DNA from: Streptomyces sp. NBC_00271
GTDB lineage: Bacteria; Actinomycetota; Actinomycetes; Streptomycetales; Streptomycetaceae
Assembly: GCF_036178845.1 (NCBI RefSeq)
Contig: NZ_CP108070.1
Span: forward strand, 5,146,001 to 5,210,000
Length of the DNA stretch: 64,000 nucleotides
Direction: 5' to 3'
A program made the translations under genes and the position numbers. Below the pieces are notes generated by a model. The model was not told the DNA's origin, did no database searches, and saw nothing but the letters and a program-made list of their open reading frames with translations. Positions 53,682 through 61,755 of this stretch are shown here, one piece after another; position 1 is the first letter of the stretch, and the number at the start of each line of letters is the position of its first letter.

Positions 53682-55403
53682 TCACCCCCGCCGGGTGCTT
53701 CGCACCACCCTGACGGCCGGCCAGGCCAGCAGCGCCCCGACGGCCCACAGGAAGACGGTGAGGGCGGCCCATTCCCCGGTGCTGGTCTCCGGGTCCGAGA
53801 AGCCGAAGACGGTGTACGAGAGGGCCAGGAGGGACCACAGCCCCGCGAGGAGCCCGAAGATGACGAGCATCGCCGTCTGCCCGCCGGTACGCCGCGCCAC
53901 CGTCTTCCGCTGAACCGCACCGGCGGATCCCCTGGCATCCCCCGCCGAAGCGGCACCCGCCGACTGCCGCTGCCGCTGCTGCCGGGGCGGCAGCCGCACC
54001 ACCGCGCTCGGAGGCACCGCCGCGTCGATGGTCGCCATGGTGTGCGCGTCGATCCCGTACTCCCCCGGCTCCACCTCCACGGACAGCCCGTCGGTGCCGA
54101 TGAGCCGGCGCCCGCCGTCGGGCCAGCTGAGCAGGGCGGCGCACGCGCGATAGAGCACGGTGGCCGCCTCGCCCCCCGCCGTCAGGCTGACCCCCTCGCC
54201 CCCGACGACCATGGCCGGCCCGTCCTTGCGTACGGCCTCGAACCGCGTGCCCGTGACGGCGTACGACGACGTGGTCGGGGCCGCCGTGTATCCGGCCCAG
54301 TCGGCCCGGTGCCCCGAGGGAGCCTGCAGCAACGCCGTCCCGGCGGCCTCCAGCGCCACCGCGTGCACATGCTGCGGTGTCATCGCCCACAGCTCGGCGC
54401 GCAGTTCGTCGAGCCCGCGCGGCGGACGGTGGGCGAGCAGTTCCTCCGCCGCGCCCGGCAGCCGCCGTACGGCCGCGTCGGGCGCGGTCAGCGTGGCGTC
54501 GCTGCGCCCGCGTACGGCCTCCAGGTCGGCCTGCGCGATCCGGCCCACCTGGAGGCCCGCGAGCACGTCGACGAACCCGCCGAGGACCGCGTCCTGCTTG
54601 GCGGGCAGCGCGTCCGCGAAGGCGGTGACGGTCGCGAAACCGTCCCGGCGCGAGGTGTAGTCGCTGGCCGCCGTGTAGGAGTAGCCGCCCTCCTGACGCA
54701 GGGAGCGGGAGAGTTCGCGTTCCAGGACACCGGCGTAGAGCCGGGCGGCGGTGGTGTCGGTGACGACGGCGTCGAGCAGGACGCCGCCCTTGCCGTCGGA
54801 GAAGTAGGCGGGGGCGGTGGGGAGGGCGGAGGTGACGGCGGGCATCGGGCGCCGCTGACCGGCGGGCAGTTTGAGCGAGAGCCCGGCCGGCAGCCGCTCC
54901 CCAGCGATCCACAGCACGGCGTTGTCCCGGGTGAACCAGGTCCCGGCCCATTCCCGTACGTCGTCCGGCCGCACCCCCCGTACGCCCCACTCCGGATAGC
55001 TGACCAGCCCGTACCCCTGGGCCCCGTACCGCCACAGCGGCAGTTGTCCGGGCTCCCGGCTCGCCTCCTCGGTGCGCAGGATCTCCTTCTCGGTCTCCAG
55101 CCGCTCCATGGGCAGATCGAGGAGGGATGTGCACACGCCGTCGAGGTAGGCGACGATCTCGTGCTCGGCGCCCTCCACGTGGAAGTGCGTGAACGCGGCC
55201 TTGGTCGCGCCGTTGAAGTGGTAGTCGGCCAGGCCTTGGCGGTGCAGCGCCAGGTGCTCCACCAGGTGGGTGATCCCGGCCCCGGCGAGCGTCTCGTCGG
55301 CGACACCGACGCGGAAGACCAGTCCGGCACGCATGGGCCCGGTGGCGTACGCGAAGAGGGTGGGTATGCCGTCGACCTCGGTGTGATGGATGCCCTGGCT
55401 CAT
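53682..55403 (-). CDS. M16-family metallopeptidase with C-terminal membrane helices
   Basis: 573 aa from ATG 55403 (AGAGG six bases upstream); a GTG at 55436 abuts the upstream stop. The M16 zinc motif HxxEH is THLVEH (H46, E49, H50), followed by FHVEGAEHEIVAY and a Glu-rich helix ETEKEILRTEE that gives the third ligand. Only one catalytic-type half plus an inactive-like second half are present, then a Gln/Arg linker and two membrane segments (VIFGLLAGLWSLLALSY, LTVFLWAVGALLAWPAV). A membrane-anchored processing protease is likely; partner gene follows upstream. Confidence 0.8.
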   Translation of the reverse strand: MSQGIHHTEVDGIPTLFAYATGPMRAGLVFRVGVADETLAGAGITHLVEHLALHRQGLADYHFNGATKAAFTHFHVEGAEHEIVAYLDGVCTSLLDLPMERLETEKEILRTEEASREPGQLPLWRYGAQGYGLVSYPEWGVRGVRPDDVREWAGTWFTRDNAVLWIAGERLPAGLSLKLPAGQRRPMPAVTSALPTAPAYFSDGKGGVLLDAVVTDTTAARLYAGVLERELSRSLRQEGGYSYTAASDYTSRRDGFATVTAFADALPAKQDAVLGGFVDVLAGLQVGRIAQADLEAVRGRSDATLTAPDAAVRRLPGAAEELLAHRPPRGLDELRAELWAMTPQHVHAVALEAAGTALLQAPSGHRADWAGYTAAPTTSSYAVTGTRFEAVRKDGPAMVVGGEGVSLTAGGEAATVLYRACAALLSWPDGGRRLIGTDGLSVEVEPGEYGIDAHTMATIDAAVPPSAVVRLPPRQQRQRQSAGAASAGDARGSAGAVQRKTVARRTGGQTAMLVIFGLLAGLWSLLALSYTVFGFSDPETSTGEWAALTVFLWAVGALLAWPAVRVVRSTRRG

Positions 55404-55436
55404 CGTCTGCCTCTGCCTGTCTTGTTCGGCATCCAC

Positions 55437-56390
55437 TCAGCCTCTTCCGAGGGCGGCGGAACGGTGTTTGACGTACGCGTCCGCGGGCTTGCCGAGGTAA
55501 CTCCACGGGTAGTCGGAGGCCAGGTTGCCCAGGGCGCGGAAGTGCGCGGCGGCGCGTGCGGTGTCGCCGATCAGCGAGAAGAGCGCGGCGAAGACGCCCT
55601 GGATGGTGACCCACCCGTACGCGGGTCGGTAGTACGGGTGCAGGACGGACCGTTCGGCGGCCTCGACGAGTTCGGCGTGGACGTGCGGCCGGCGCAGATA
55701 GTCGGTCCGTTCACTCCCCGCGGAGGGCAGATCGAGCCAGCGCTCCAGGTGCGCCTCCGCCACCAGACCACCGCTGAGCGACCCTTCGGGCGAATTCAGC
55801 AGGCACTCGCGGGCGAACCCGTGTGCCGCCTCCCAGCTCCCGCTCCACTTGGGACACAGCTGCTGAAGCAGCCGGGCCTGTCCGGTCAAGTGGTGCGGGT
55901 GGTACGCGGCCAGTCGGTCGTACCTTCGCCGCGCCTCGTTCTGCCCGAGCTGCAGTCCCATGGCCGTGGTCAGGCGCGCGGCCCAGGCCGCGTCGTGGGA
56001 CGGGTCGAGGGCGGTGGCCCGGATGAGCAGCCGCTCGGCCTGCCGCAGATGCTCGTGCAACTGCCGGAACTGCTCCCGGCTGACGTGCTCGGCGCGCGCG
56101 CTGCTCCGGATCTCCCAGCCGATCTCGATCTCGCGGGTCCCGAGCGTGGTGAGGGCCAGTACGTCGTCGGGGGCGGCGGCGACGAGTTCCCGCAGGAAGT
56201 GCTCGACGCCGGGCACCTCGGCGACGACCCGGACGAGGAACGCCCGGTCGGTGCCCTGCGGCAGTCCGTCGGCGTACCTCCTGATTCCCGCCCAGTCCCG
56301 CGCGGCGGTGGCCTGCCGCAGCCAGCCGACCTCGGGGAAGGCGGAGGCGAGTTCGAAGTCGGGGGGTGGGAGGGACGCGTCGGTCGACAT
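55437..56390 (-). CDS. TPR-like helical protein, partner of M16 protease
   Basis: 317 aa from ATG 56390; longer frames upstream lack conserved sequence. Sequence is helical with repeat-like pairs (RQLHEHLRQAERLLIRATA, DPSHDAAWAARLTTAMGLQ, RPAYGWVTIQGVFAALFSL), similar to DUF4034-type proteins. Its stop touches the GTG at 55436, so it is probably co-transcribed with the M16 gene. Function unknown; may present substrate to the protease. Confidence 0.68.
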   Translation of the reverse strand: MSTDASLPPPDFELASAFPEVGWLRQATAARDWAGIRRYADGLPQGTDRAFLVRVVAEVPGVEHFLRELVAAAPDDVLALTTLGTREIEIGWEIRSSARAEHVSREQFRQLHEHLRQAERLLIRATALDPSHDAAWAARLTTAMGLQLGQNEARRRYDRLAAYHPHHLTGQARLLQQLCPKWSGSWEAAHGFARECLLNSPEGSLSGGLVAEAHLERWLDLPSAGSERTDYLRRPHVHAELVEAAERSVLHPYYRPAYGWVTIQGVFAALFSLIGDTARAAAHFRALGNLASDYPWSYLGKPADAYVKHRSAALGRG

Positions 56391-56655
56391 GGAGCGGATG
56401 GTAAGTGGCGGGTTGGAGACGGTTTTCGCCCAGGTGTGGGGAGGTTGTGGGAACACAAGGCCCAAACGGTGCATACGGGCGTTGACTTGACCCTTCGATG
56501 ACTGATCTTGACCGAGCCATGACTCGAACTTGAGTTCGCCTTGTGGGAGGTGACTTTCCGCCTTTCCGGTGGCTTGGAAGAATCCATGCCGTCCCTGTCA
56601 CCGCCACGGCCACCTCACCGTCGCAGTCGCCCCACCCTCACCAGGAGCCCCACCC

Positions 56656-57099
56656 GTGGCACTCAACGCCCGTCGCGCCAGATAACTGCTCGAGGCCTCG
56701 GCCCCCTTGCTGCTCCAGGGCGAGCAGGTCGAACTCACGAGTCTGGCCGGCATCGGAACGGTCTCGGTGCGCAAACAGGCCCTCACCGCGGCGGTGGTCG
56801 GCGTACTCAGCGCGGGAACGGTGATGGCGACGGTCACCCCGCGCCCGATGTACCTCGTCCTGACGAACCAGCGGATCCTGTTCTTCGACGGCAACCGCGG
56901 CGGCAAGCCGGGCAAGTTGCTGATGAACCTCCCGCGCCCGTACGTCACCGCGAGCGCGCCCAAGAAGACCTTCCTCGGCCTCAAGGTGGTCACCCACCTG
57001 ACCGTCGAGGGCCAGGAGGGCGCCCTCAAGGTCGACTTCCCGGTCCAGACCCGCGCCGACGGCCACCGGTTCGCGACGGCTCTGCCGGTGACGCGCTGA
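56656..57099 (+). pseudogene. Conserved small protein gene interrupted by a TAA stop
   Basis: GTG 56656, with AGGAG eight bases before it, begins ALNARRAR and then meets TAA at 56683-56685 (codon 10). The same frame continues without interruption to 57099 as a plausible globular protein (LLEASAPLLLQGEQVELT, YLVLTNQRILFFDGNRGGKP). A restart at TTG 56707 would give 130 aa but has no ribosome site. Most likely a Lys codon changed to stop. Function unknown; the LTNQRILFF pattern resembles PH-like bacterial domains. Confidence 0.7.
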
Positions 57100-57170
57100 C
57101 CTCGACCACGCATCGCACGGAGCCGAGGCGTATTCACCCGGGGGACTGAACCGACCCCATTCTCATACCG

Positions 57171-57460
57171 GAGGCGACGGCGCTCGCCACCATCGGAGGC
57201 GAGACCGCGCAGGACTGGGCGGAATACACCGAGGTCGGCCTGGGCGACACCCAGAGCCGCGCATTCTGGAGGCACCTGAAGGCCGTACAGAAGGCCGAGC
57301 CGAGGACATCCTCCGCATCCTCGACCTCCGCGCCATCGACATCCCCGAGGCCGCCCGCGAGCGCATCACCGGCTGCACCGACCTGGAACTGCTGGGCACC
57401 TGGTTCGACCGGGCCCTCACGGCCACCACCGCGGAAGAACTGTTCGCCGCAGAGGCGTAA
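57171..57460 (+). pseudogene. Frameshifted 3' relic of a Rpn/transposase-like nuclease gene
   Basis: One frame from 57171 reads ATALATIGGETAQDWAEYTE then VGLGDTQSRAFWRHL; another frame ending at TAA 57458 reads AEDILRILDLRAIDIPEA then RERITGCTDLELLGTWFDRA. These are neighbouring parts of the C-terminal region of a Streptomyces family annotated as Rpn-type or PD-(D/E)XK transposase-like proteins. The catalytic N-terminus is gone and the two parts are in different frames. Confidence 0.7.
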
Positions 57461-57472
57461 CGAACCCGGAGG

Positions 57473-57982
57473 TCACAGACGCCGGCGCATGCAGACCCGC
57501 GGCCAGCGCTCCAGACCGTGGGCGGCCTCGCGTCGGCGGATGTCCTGGAGCCCGGGACCGAGCGCACTGTCATCCAGGAACGTGAAACCGCAGCGCACGT
57601 AGTAGGGCGCGTTCCAGGGGACGTCGGCGAAGGTGGTGAGGGTCAGAGCAGGTATCCCGTCCGCCCCGGCCCGGTGACCGACATGGTCCAGCAGCGACCG
57701 TCCGATGCCGCGCCGCGCACTGTCCGGGTGCACCGACACCTGCTCGATGTGCAGGTTGTCGTCGACGTGTTCCGCGATGAGGTACGCCACTGGCCTGTCG
57801 ACCTCGTCAACCGCGACCCAGGCCAGGCCGACCTGCTGATAGTGGGCGAGGTCGGTGAGCGGGAGGGGCTCGTCGTCGGCGATCTCCGGCATGCCGATGT
57901 CGGCGAAACACCGCCCGGCGGCGCGCTCGATGTCCTGGAGTAGGGGCAGTTCGTCGATGTGGACTGCTCGGATGCGGCGCAT
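57473..57982 (-). CDS. GNAT-family N-acetyltransferase
   Basis: 169 aa from ATG 57982. GNAT fold motifs: VAYLIAEHVDDNLHIEQVSV, the acetyl-CoA loop ARRGIGRSLLDHVGHRA, and APYYVRCGFTFLDD. Acetylates an amine of a small molecule or protein. Intact, unlike the GNAT gene that follows on the other strand. Confidence 0.85.
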   Translation of the reverse strand: MRRIRAVHIDELPLLQDIERAAGRCFADIGMPEIADDEPLPLTDLAHYQQVGLAWVAVDEVDRPVAYLIAEHVDDNLHIEQVSVHPDSARRGIGRSLLDHVGHRAGADGIPALTLTTFADVPWNAPYYVRCGFTFLDDSALGPGLQDIRRREAAHGLERWPRVCMRRRL

Positions 57983-58091
57983 TGACGCATTGTCGCGGAG
58001 GGAACCGGTCGAGACCCTTTCCCCGCGGCCCCTCACCCTCCCCCATGGACGCACTCAGCCATGTCAGTACCCGCCGCCAGCGTCACAGCCC

Positions 58092-58572
58092 ATGAGTGAT
58101 GAACGGCATGAGGTGATCGTCCGCAGGGCCGAACAAGCCGACATCAAGGGGCTTGTCGCCTGCAGCAGCGCGCTGTTCGCGGAGGACGCTGGTACCCGTG
58201 ACCCGGGCGTCGACATCAACTGGCCTCGCGAGCACGGACCGCAGCGTTTCGCGTCCGGTCTGGCGGACCCGAACCGACTGCGTCGTCGATCGCGACGGCG
58301 GCGAAGTGGTCGGCCATCTCACGGGCACGCTGGTGAAGCCCTCCGCGATGAGACCGATGAAGGTCGCGACGTTGGTGAGCATGTATGTGCGCCCCGCATA
58401 CCGGCGCGACCGGATCGGCAGACGCATGGTGGACGAATTCCGGTCCTGGGCAAAGGAATCGGGCGCCGGATCGGCACAGGTGACGGCCTATGCGAGCAAC
58501 GCCGAGGCGATTCGTTTCTACGAGCGCAACGGCTTCGCGTCCCAGTCGGTGACCCTGGAAGCGGCTCTGTAG
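58092..58572 (+). pseudogene. GNAT acetyltransferase gene broken by a frameshift
   Basis: Starts at ATG 58092 (SDERHEVIVRRAEQADIKG) and runs in frame to about 58280 (GLADPNRL), after which homology continues in the next frame (VVDRDGGEVVGHLTGTLVKP) to TAG 58570-58572. The acetyl-CoA motif RRDRIGRRMVDEF lies in the second part. A net single-base change near GAACCGACTGCGTCGTC explains it. Either a pseudogene or a sequencing error. Confidence 0.75.
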
Positions 58573-59236
58573 CCGTCCGCGTCGGATGCCTGCCGGGCGG
58601 GGACGGTGGTTCGGCGCGGCCGCCCATCACTGGCACCATCCGCCGAGCCCGCCTCACCTCGGGACCTTGGGCAGCGACACAGATTCGCTGAGGCGGGGTG
58701 ACGAATGGGTCAGATATGGGCGGCCGCCGCCCGTTCGGGCTGCCAGTACGGGTTGGTCGGAATGACCGAGAGGACGTCGTCGCTCATGGAATCACTCGAC
58801 TCTCGGACAGCGGGCGTCCGGGCATCCGGGCATCCGGGCATCCGGGCATCCGGGCATCCGGGCATCCGGGCAACACGAGCCTACTGAACGTGCGTTCGAC
58901 TCCTCCGGACTGCCCTGCACTGGCTGCTCCAGACGTGCTCCGCACAGCCGAACCCGGTGTCAGTCCCCGTCGATACTCCTCCATCGACCTGTGGCTCCAG
59001 TGACTTCACCATTACGGCCGGCACCTGAGTCAATCCGAGGTTCTCAACGACGCCGACGAACGGGAAGAAAGGCATACCCGCGCCCACTCCCACGACCATC
59101 CCCCGTCATCCGTCTACTGCCGCAATCAGTCCGGCCACCGGACGGACGCCGACGGACACGGCGATGCTCACTGTTCGACCCACGTGTACCGATCCCACAC
59201 CGCTTCCTCGGTGATCGTCCGGTGGCGTTTGGTCGG
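58573..59236. other. Intergenic region without a convincing gene
   Basis: 664 bp. Contains the CCGGGCAT tandem repeat at 58818-58872. A short minus-strand frame (59099-58881, starting VVGVGAGMPFFPFVGVVE) has some hydrophobic character but no ribosome site or family; I do not call it. GC and codon bias are weaker than in flanking genes, suggesting decayed sequence. Confidence 0.6.
58818..58872. repeat. 8-bp tandem repeat CCGGGCAT
   Basis: Six perfect copies (58818-58865) and a partial seventh, preceded by one degenerate unit. Not inside a gene. Confidence 0.95.
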
Positions 59237-59605
59237 TCAGGCGCGGTCGTGGAGAGTGACCTGGTAGCCGTCGGGGTCGGCGAAGGTGAATGTCCGACCG
59301 AAGGGGCCGTCGATCGGTGCGGAGACGATGGTGTGACCGTCGGCGACGAGAGCATCGTGAATGGCCTGGACGTCGGTGGCGTGGAGCCAGATCGCGGCAC
59401 CGATGCCGGGCTGAGCAACGGATGCGAGATCGGTGCCGGGAACGACGTCGCGGAGTGCGAACGCGATCGGCTTCGTCTCGAAGACGACGGCGTGCGGAGG
59501 TCCGGCCTGCGAGCGGACGAGGCCGAGGTACTGCTCGTAGAACGCCTGCGAAGCGTCGAGGTCGCGCGCCTGGAGCGAGATGAAGTCGGGGCCGGTGGCG
59601 GGCAT
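59237..59605 (-). CDS. VOC/glyoxalase-like protein
   Basis: 122 aa, ATG at 59605 with GAGGAG four bases ahead. Vicinal-oxygen-chelate fold: ISLQARDLDASQAFYEQYLG at the N-terminus and GRTFTFADPDGYQVTLHD at the C-terminus. May detoxify or bind an antibiotic or electrophile. Divergent from a MarR gene, with two identical inverted repeats between them, so its expression is probably induced by the MarR ligand. Confidence 0.85.
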   Translation of the reverse strand: MPATGPDFISLQARDLDASQAFYEQYLGLVRSQAGPPHAVVFETKPIAFALRDVVPGTDLASVAQPGIGAAIWLHATDVQAIHDALVADGHTIVSAPIDGPFGRTFTFADPDGYQVTLHDRA

Positions 59606-59624
59606 GATGATGCTCCTCTTTTCG

Positions 59625-59640
59625 TGTCAGCTTTCTGACA
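59625..59640. promoter_or_regulatory. MarR operator 1
   Basis: TGTCAG-CTTT-CTGACA, perfect 6-bp arms, extended by G/C at the flanks (59624/59641). About 20 bp upstream of the VOC gene start. Same arms as operator 2. Confidence 0.8.
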
Positions 59641-59652
59641 CAGCTCAACCTA

Positions 59653-59668
59653 TGTCAGAATCCTGACA
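59653..59668. promoter_or_regulatory. MarR operator 2
   Basis: TGTCAG-AATC-CTGACA, extended to ATGTCAG/CTGACAT (59652-59669); it overlaps the ATG of the MarR gene (59668), so binding would block that gene. 28 bp from operator 1. Confidence 0.8.
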
Positions 59669-60120
59669 TGAATCAAGACGGTGTGGACCTGGAGACGTCA
59701 CTGGGCTACCTGCTGAAAGAGGCGTCGAGCGCCCTCCGCGCAGCCATGGAGGAGGTGCTGCGGCCGCTCGGGATGAGCGTGACGCACTACTCCTGTCTCG
59801 AGCTGCTGGCTCAACGACCGGGCTTGTCGAACTCCGAGCTCGCGCGGGGCGCGTTCGTGACACGACAGACCATGAACGTGCTGCTCCAGGCCCTGGAACG
59901 AGAGGGCTACGTGACCAGGCCCGCAGAGGCACCCGTCGGGAAGGTTCTTCCCGCGCGGCTCACGCCTCGCGGCCGACGGAGCCTCGAGAAGGCGACCGTA
60001 GCGGTCCGGTCCGTCGAGGTCAGAATGCTGGCCGGCATGACCGAGACCGAGCAGTCAGGCGCGTTCCGGATCCTGCAGAGCATGATCCATTCCCTGCGCG
60101 ATGGCAACGACGGTGCATAG
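59668..60120 (+). CDS. MarR-family transcriptional regulator
   Basis: 150 aa, ATG at 59668. Winged-helix MarR layout: LGMSVTHYSCLELLAQRPG, recognition helix NSELARGAFVTRQTMNVLLQ, wing VTRPAEAPVGKVLPARLTP. Divergent from the VOC gene; the start codon is inside one of two TGTCAG-N4-CTGACA repeats, indicating autoregulation and control of the VOC gene. There is no separate ribosome site, so the mRNA may be leaderless. Confidence 0.9.
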   Translation: MNQDGVDLETSLGYLLKEASSALRAAMEEVLRPLGMSVTHYSCLELLAQRPGLSNSELARGAFVTRQTMNVLLQALEREGYVTRPAEAPVGKVLPARLTPRGRRSLEKATVAVRSVEVRMLAGMTETEQSGAFRILQSMIHSLRDGNDGA

Positions 60121-60171
60121 CTCGTTCCCCGGCGCACGTCTCGTCGTGCCCGGACAGGAGTGCAGCCGAGC

Positions 60172-60390
60172 GTGAAAATCCGTACCGGCGACCTCGAAAA
60201 CCGACAGACCCCGACTACACCCTCTTCTGCGATGAGCCAGATAACGGGTGCGGGCTACGGCATGGGAGGCTGCCGTCTCGACCTGGAGATCGGGGCCGGC
60301 CTGGCCCCCGGCCCGGCGGCGAAACGACTTCGGGCCGTGTTGACCGATCTCGGTATCGAGGAGTGCGCGACCGTCAACATCAGCGACTGA
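60172..60390 (+). CDS. Possible small protein or remnant
   Basis: 72 aa from GTG 60172 (KIRTGDLENRQTPTTPS), ending DLGIEECATVNISD. The composition is soluble with a Gly-rich middle (ITGAGYGMGGCRLDLEIGAG). No family recognised and no strong ribosome site. Could be a remnant. It occupies part of the 413-bp interval 60121-60533 between the MarR and HNH genes; the rest shows nothing. Confidence 0.3.
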   Translation: MKIRTGDLENRQTPTTPSSAMSQITGAGYGMGGCRLDLEIGAGLAPGPAAKRLRAVLTDLGIEECATVNISD

Positions 60391-60533
60391 TCACGCGGCC
60401 TCCGCTCGGGACCCTGAGAATTGCTCGACCGGCAAGTATCCGGCAGGTCCGCTTCCACGACCCACGCCAGATCCGCGCGGCCAGGGAACAAGGTGCATCA
60501 TGTCGCCCTTGCGCCGGGCGGTATGAAATGGCG

Positions 60534-61256
60534 TCAGTTGGCGGTGAACCGCTTCGGCGCCTGGGTCGGATTGCCGCCCGCGGGAAGCTTCTGGCCGGGG
60601 CACTCGGAGAGCACCTTCTTCATCGCGGCCTTCTCCCCGCCGGTGACCCACAACCCGTACTTCTTCTTCACGGCCACCTGCGCGGCCACATACGTACAGC
60701 GGTACCCCTTGTTGGGCGGGAGCCAGGTCGCAGTGTCGCCGTCGCCCTTGCTGCGGTTGGTGCTCGCGTCGACGGACAGCAGGTTGAGCGGGTCGTTGGC
60801 CAGCGCTATCCGCTTGCTCGCGTCCCAGTACTTGGCGCCCTTCTGCCAGGCGTCCGAGAGTGCGACGAGGTGGTCTATGTCCACCAGGCTGCGACCGCGC
60901 TTGTACGTCACTTCCTTGCCGGAGTACGGGTCCGGGTCGAGCGCCCCGGAGACGACCTTGCAGGTGCCGCCGGTGAACTTCACGTGCTTCAGGTCCCGCT
61001 TGAGGATGTCGTCGCGGGTGTCGCACTTGTTGGAGTCCGTGTCGGCCCAGGCCGTGCCGAACCTCTCCCTGCTGTAGCCCGTCTTGGGCGCGCGCCCCTT
61101 GACGGTCAGCGAGTCCACAGCGGTGAGCGCGGCGCCGCCGGCCGCCGTGCCCTGCGGGCCGGCGGAGCCCGTGGTCTCCTTCTTGCAGCCGCTGACCCCC
61201 GCGCCGACGACGCACAGCACCAGTGCGGCAGCCGCCGCCCCACCCCTCAGACGCAC
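60534..61256 (-). CDS. Lipoprotein with HNH-type (DUF1524/GmrSD C-terminal-like) nuclease domain
   Basis: 240 aa from GTG 61256 (GGGGAGGGG seven bases upstream). Signal with lipobox VSGC near residue 22. The mature protein has VDIDHLVALSDAWQKGAKYW, giving the DH of an HNH/beta-beta-alpha metal nuclease, then LANDPLNLLSVDASTNRSKG with conserved Asn residues, and KGDGDTATWLPPNKGYRCTY. An extracellular, lipid-anchored nuclease is likely, perhaps for DNA uptake or nutrient use. Confidence 0.87.
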   Translation of the reverse strand: MRLRGGAAAAALVLCVVGAGVSGCKKETTGSAGPQGTAAGGAALTAVDSLTVKGRAPKTGYSRERFGTAWADTDSNKCDTRDDILKRDLKHVKFTGGTCKVVSGALDPDPYSGKEVTYKRGRSLVDIDHLVALSDAWQKGAKYWDASKRIALANDPLNLLSVDASTNRSKGDGDTATWLPPNKGYRCTYVAAQVAVKKKYGLWVTGGEKAAMKKVLSECPGQKLPAGGNPTQAPKRFTAN

Positions 61257-61422
61257 CACGACGCCCCTCCCCTTTGTTCCCCGGGTCCGCCCCGCACAGG
61301 GCGCGATTCCCTGGTGCCCACGGTAGCGGCGAGCATGCCCACCCCATACCCTCCCCCAACGGGCAATAGGTGCACACCGGGCGTATCGTCGGTGGTGACA
61401 TACCTCCGGAAGGAGTTCCCGC

Positions 61423-61611
61423 ATGGGCATCTTCGACAGATTCAAGGATCAGGCGAAGTCCAAGCGCAAGGACATGTCCGACGCCGGGGAACGGGAGATC
61501 AACGAGAAGACGGGCAACAAGTACACGGACCAAGTCGACGACGCCCAGCAGAGGATCGAGGGCGCGATGGGCATGGACCGCGAACCGACCGACCGGCCCG
61601 ATCGGCCGTAG
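61423..61611 (+). CDS. MT0933-like antitoxin family small protein
   Basis: 62 aa, ATG at 61423 with AAGGAG upstream. Charged helical peptide (GIFDRFKDQAKSKRKDMSD, then NEKTGNKYTDQVDDAQQRI) matching the MT0933_antitox family. No toxin gene lies beside it, so its role as an antitoxin is unproven; CsbD-like stress proteins are an alternative. Confidence 0.78.
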   Translation: MGIFDRFKDQAKSKRKDMSDAGEREINEKTGNKYTDQVDDAQQRIEGAMGMDREPTDRPDRP

Positions 61612-61755
61612 ACCCCGATCAGCCGTAGCCGCGCAGACGCCCGAGGCACGACGCGCCCACCGATCGACCGTGACACCGAGGCCGTCCGCGAAGCCCCACT
61701 CCCGCGGGCGGCTTCACGCGCGTCGCCCGGCGACGCACATCCTCACGCCCTCCCC

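Noticed and set aside
58881..59099. Short minus-strand frame with hydrophobic start
   Set aside because: No ribosome site, no recognised family, and lies in the decay zone.
61423..61611. Toxin-antitoxin module
   Set aside because: Only the antitoxin-like gene is found; neighbours (HNH lipoprotein, SCO6745-type protein) do not form a convincing toxin pair.
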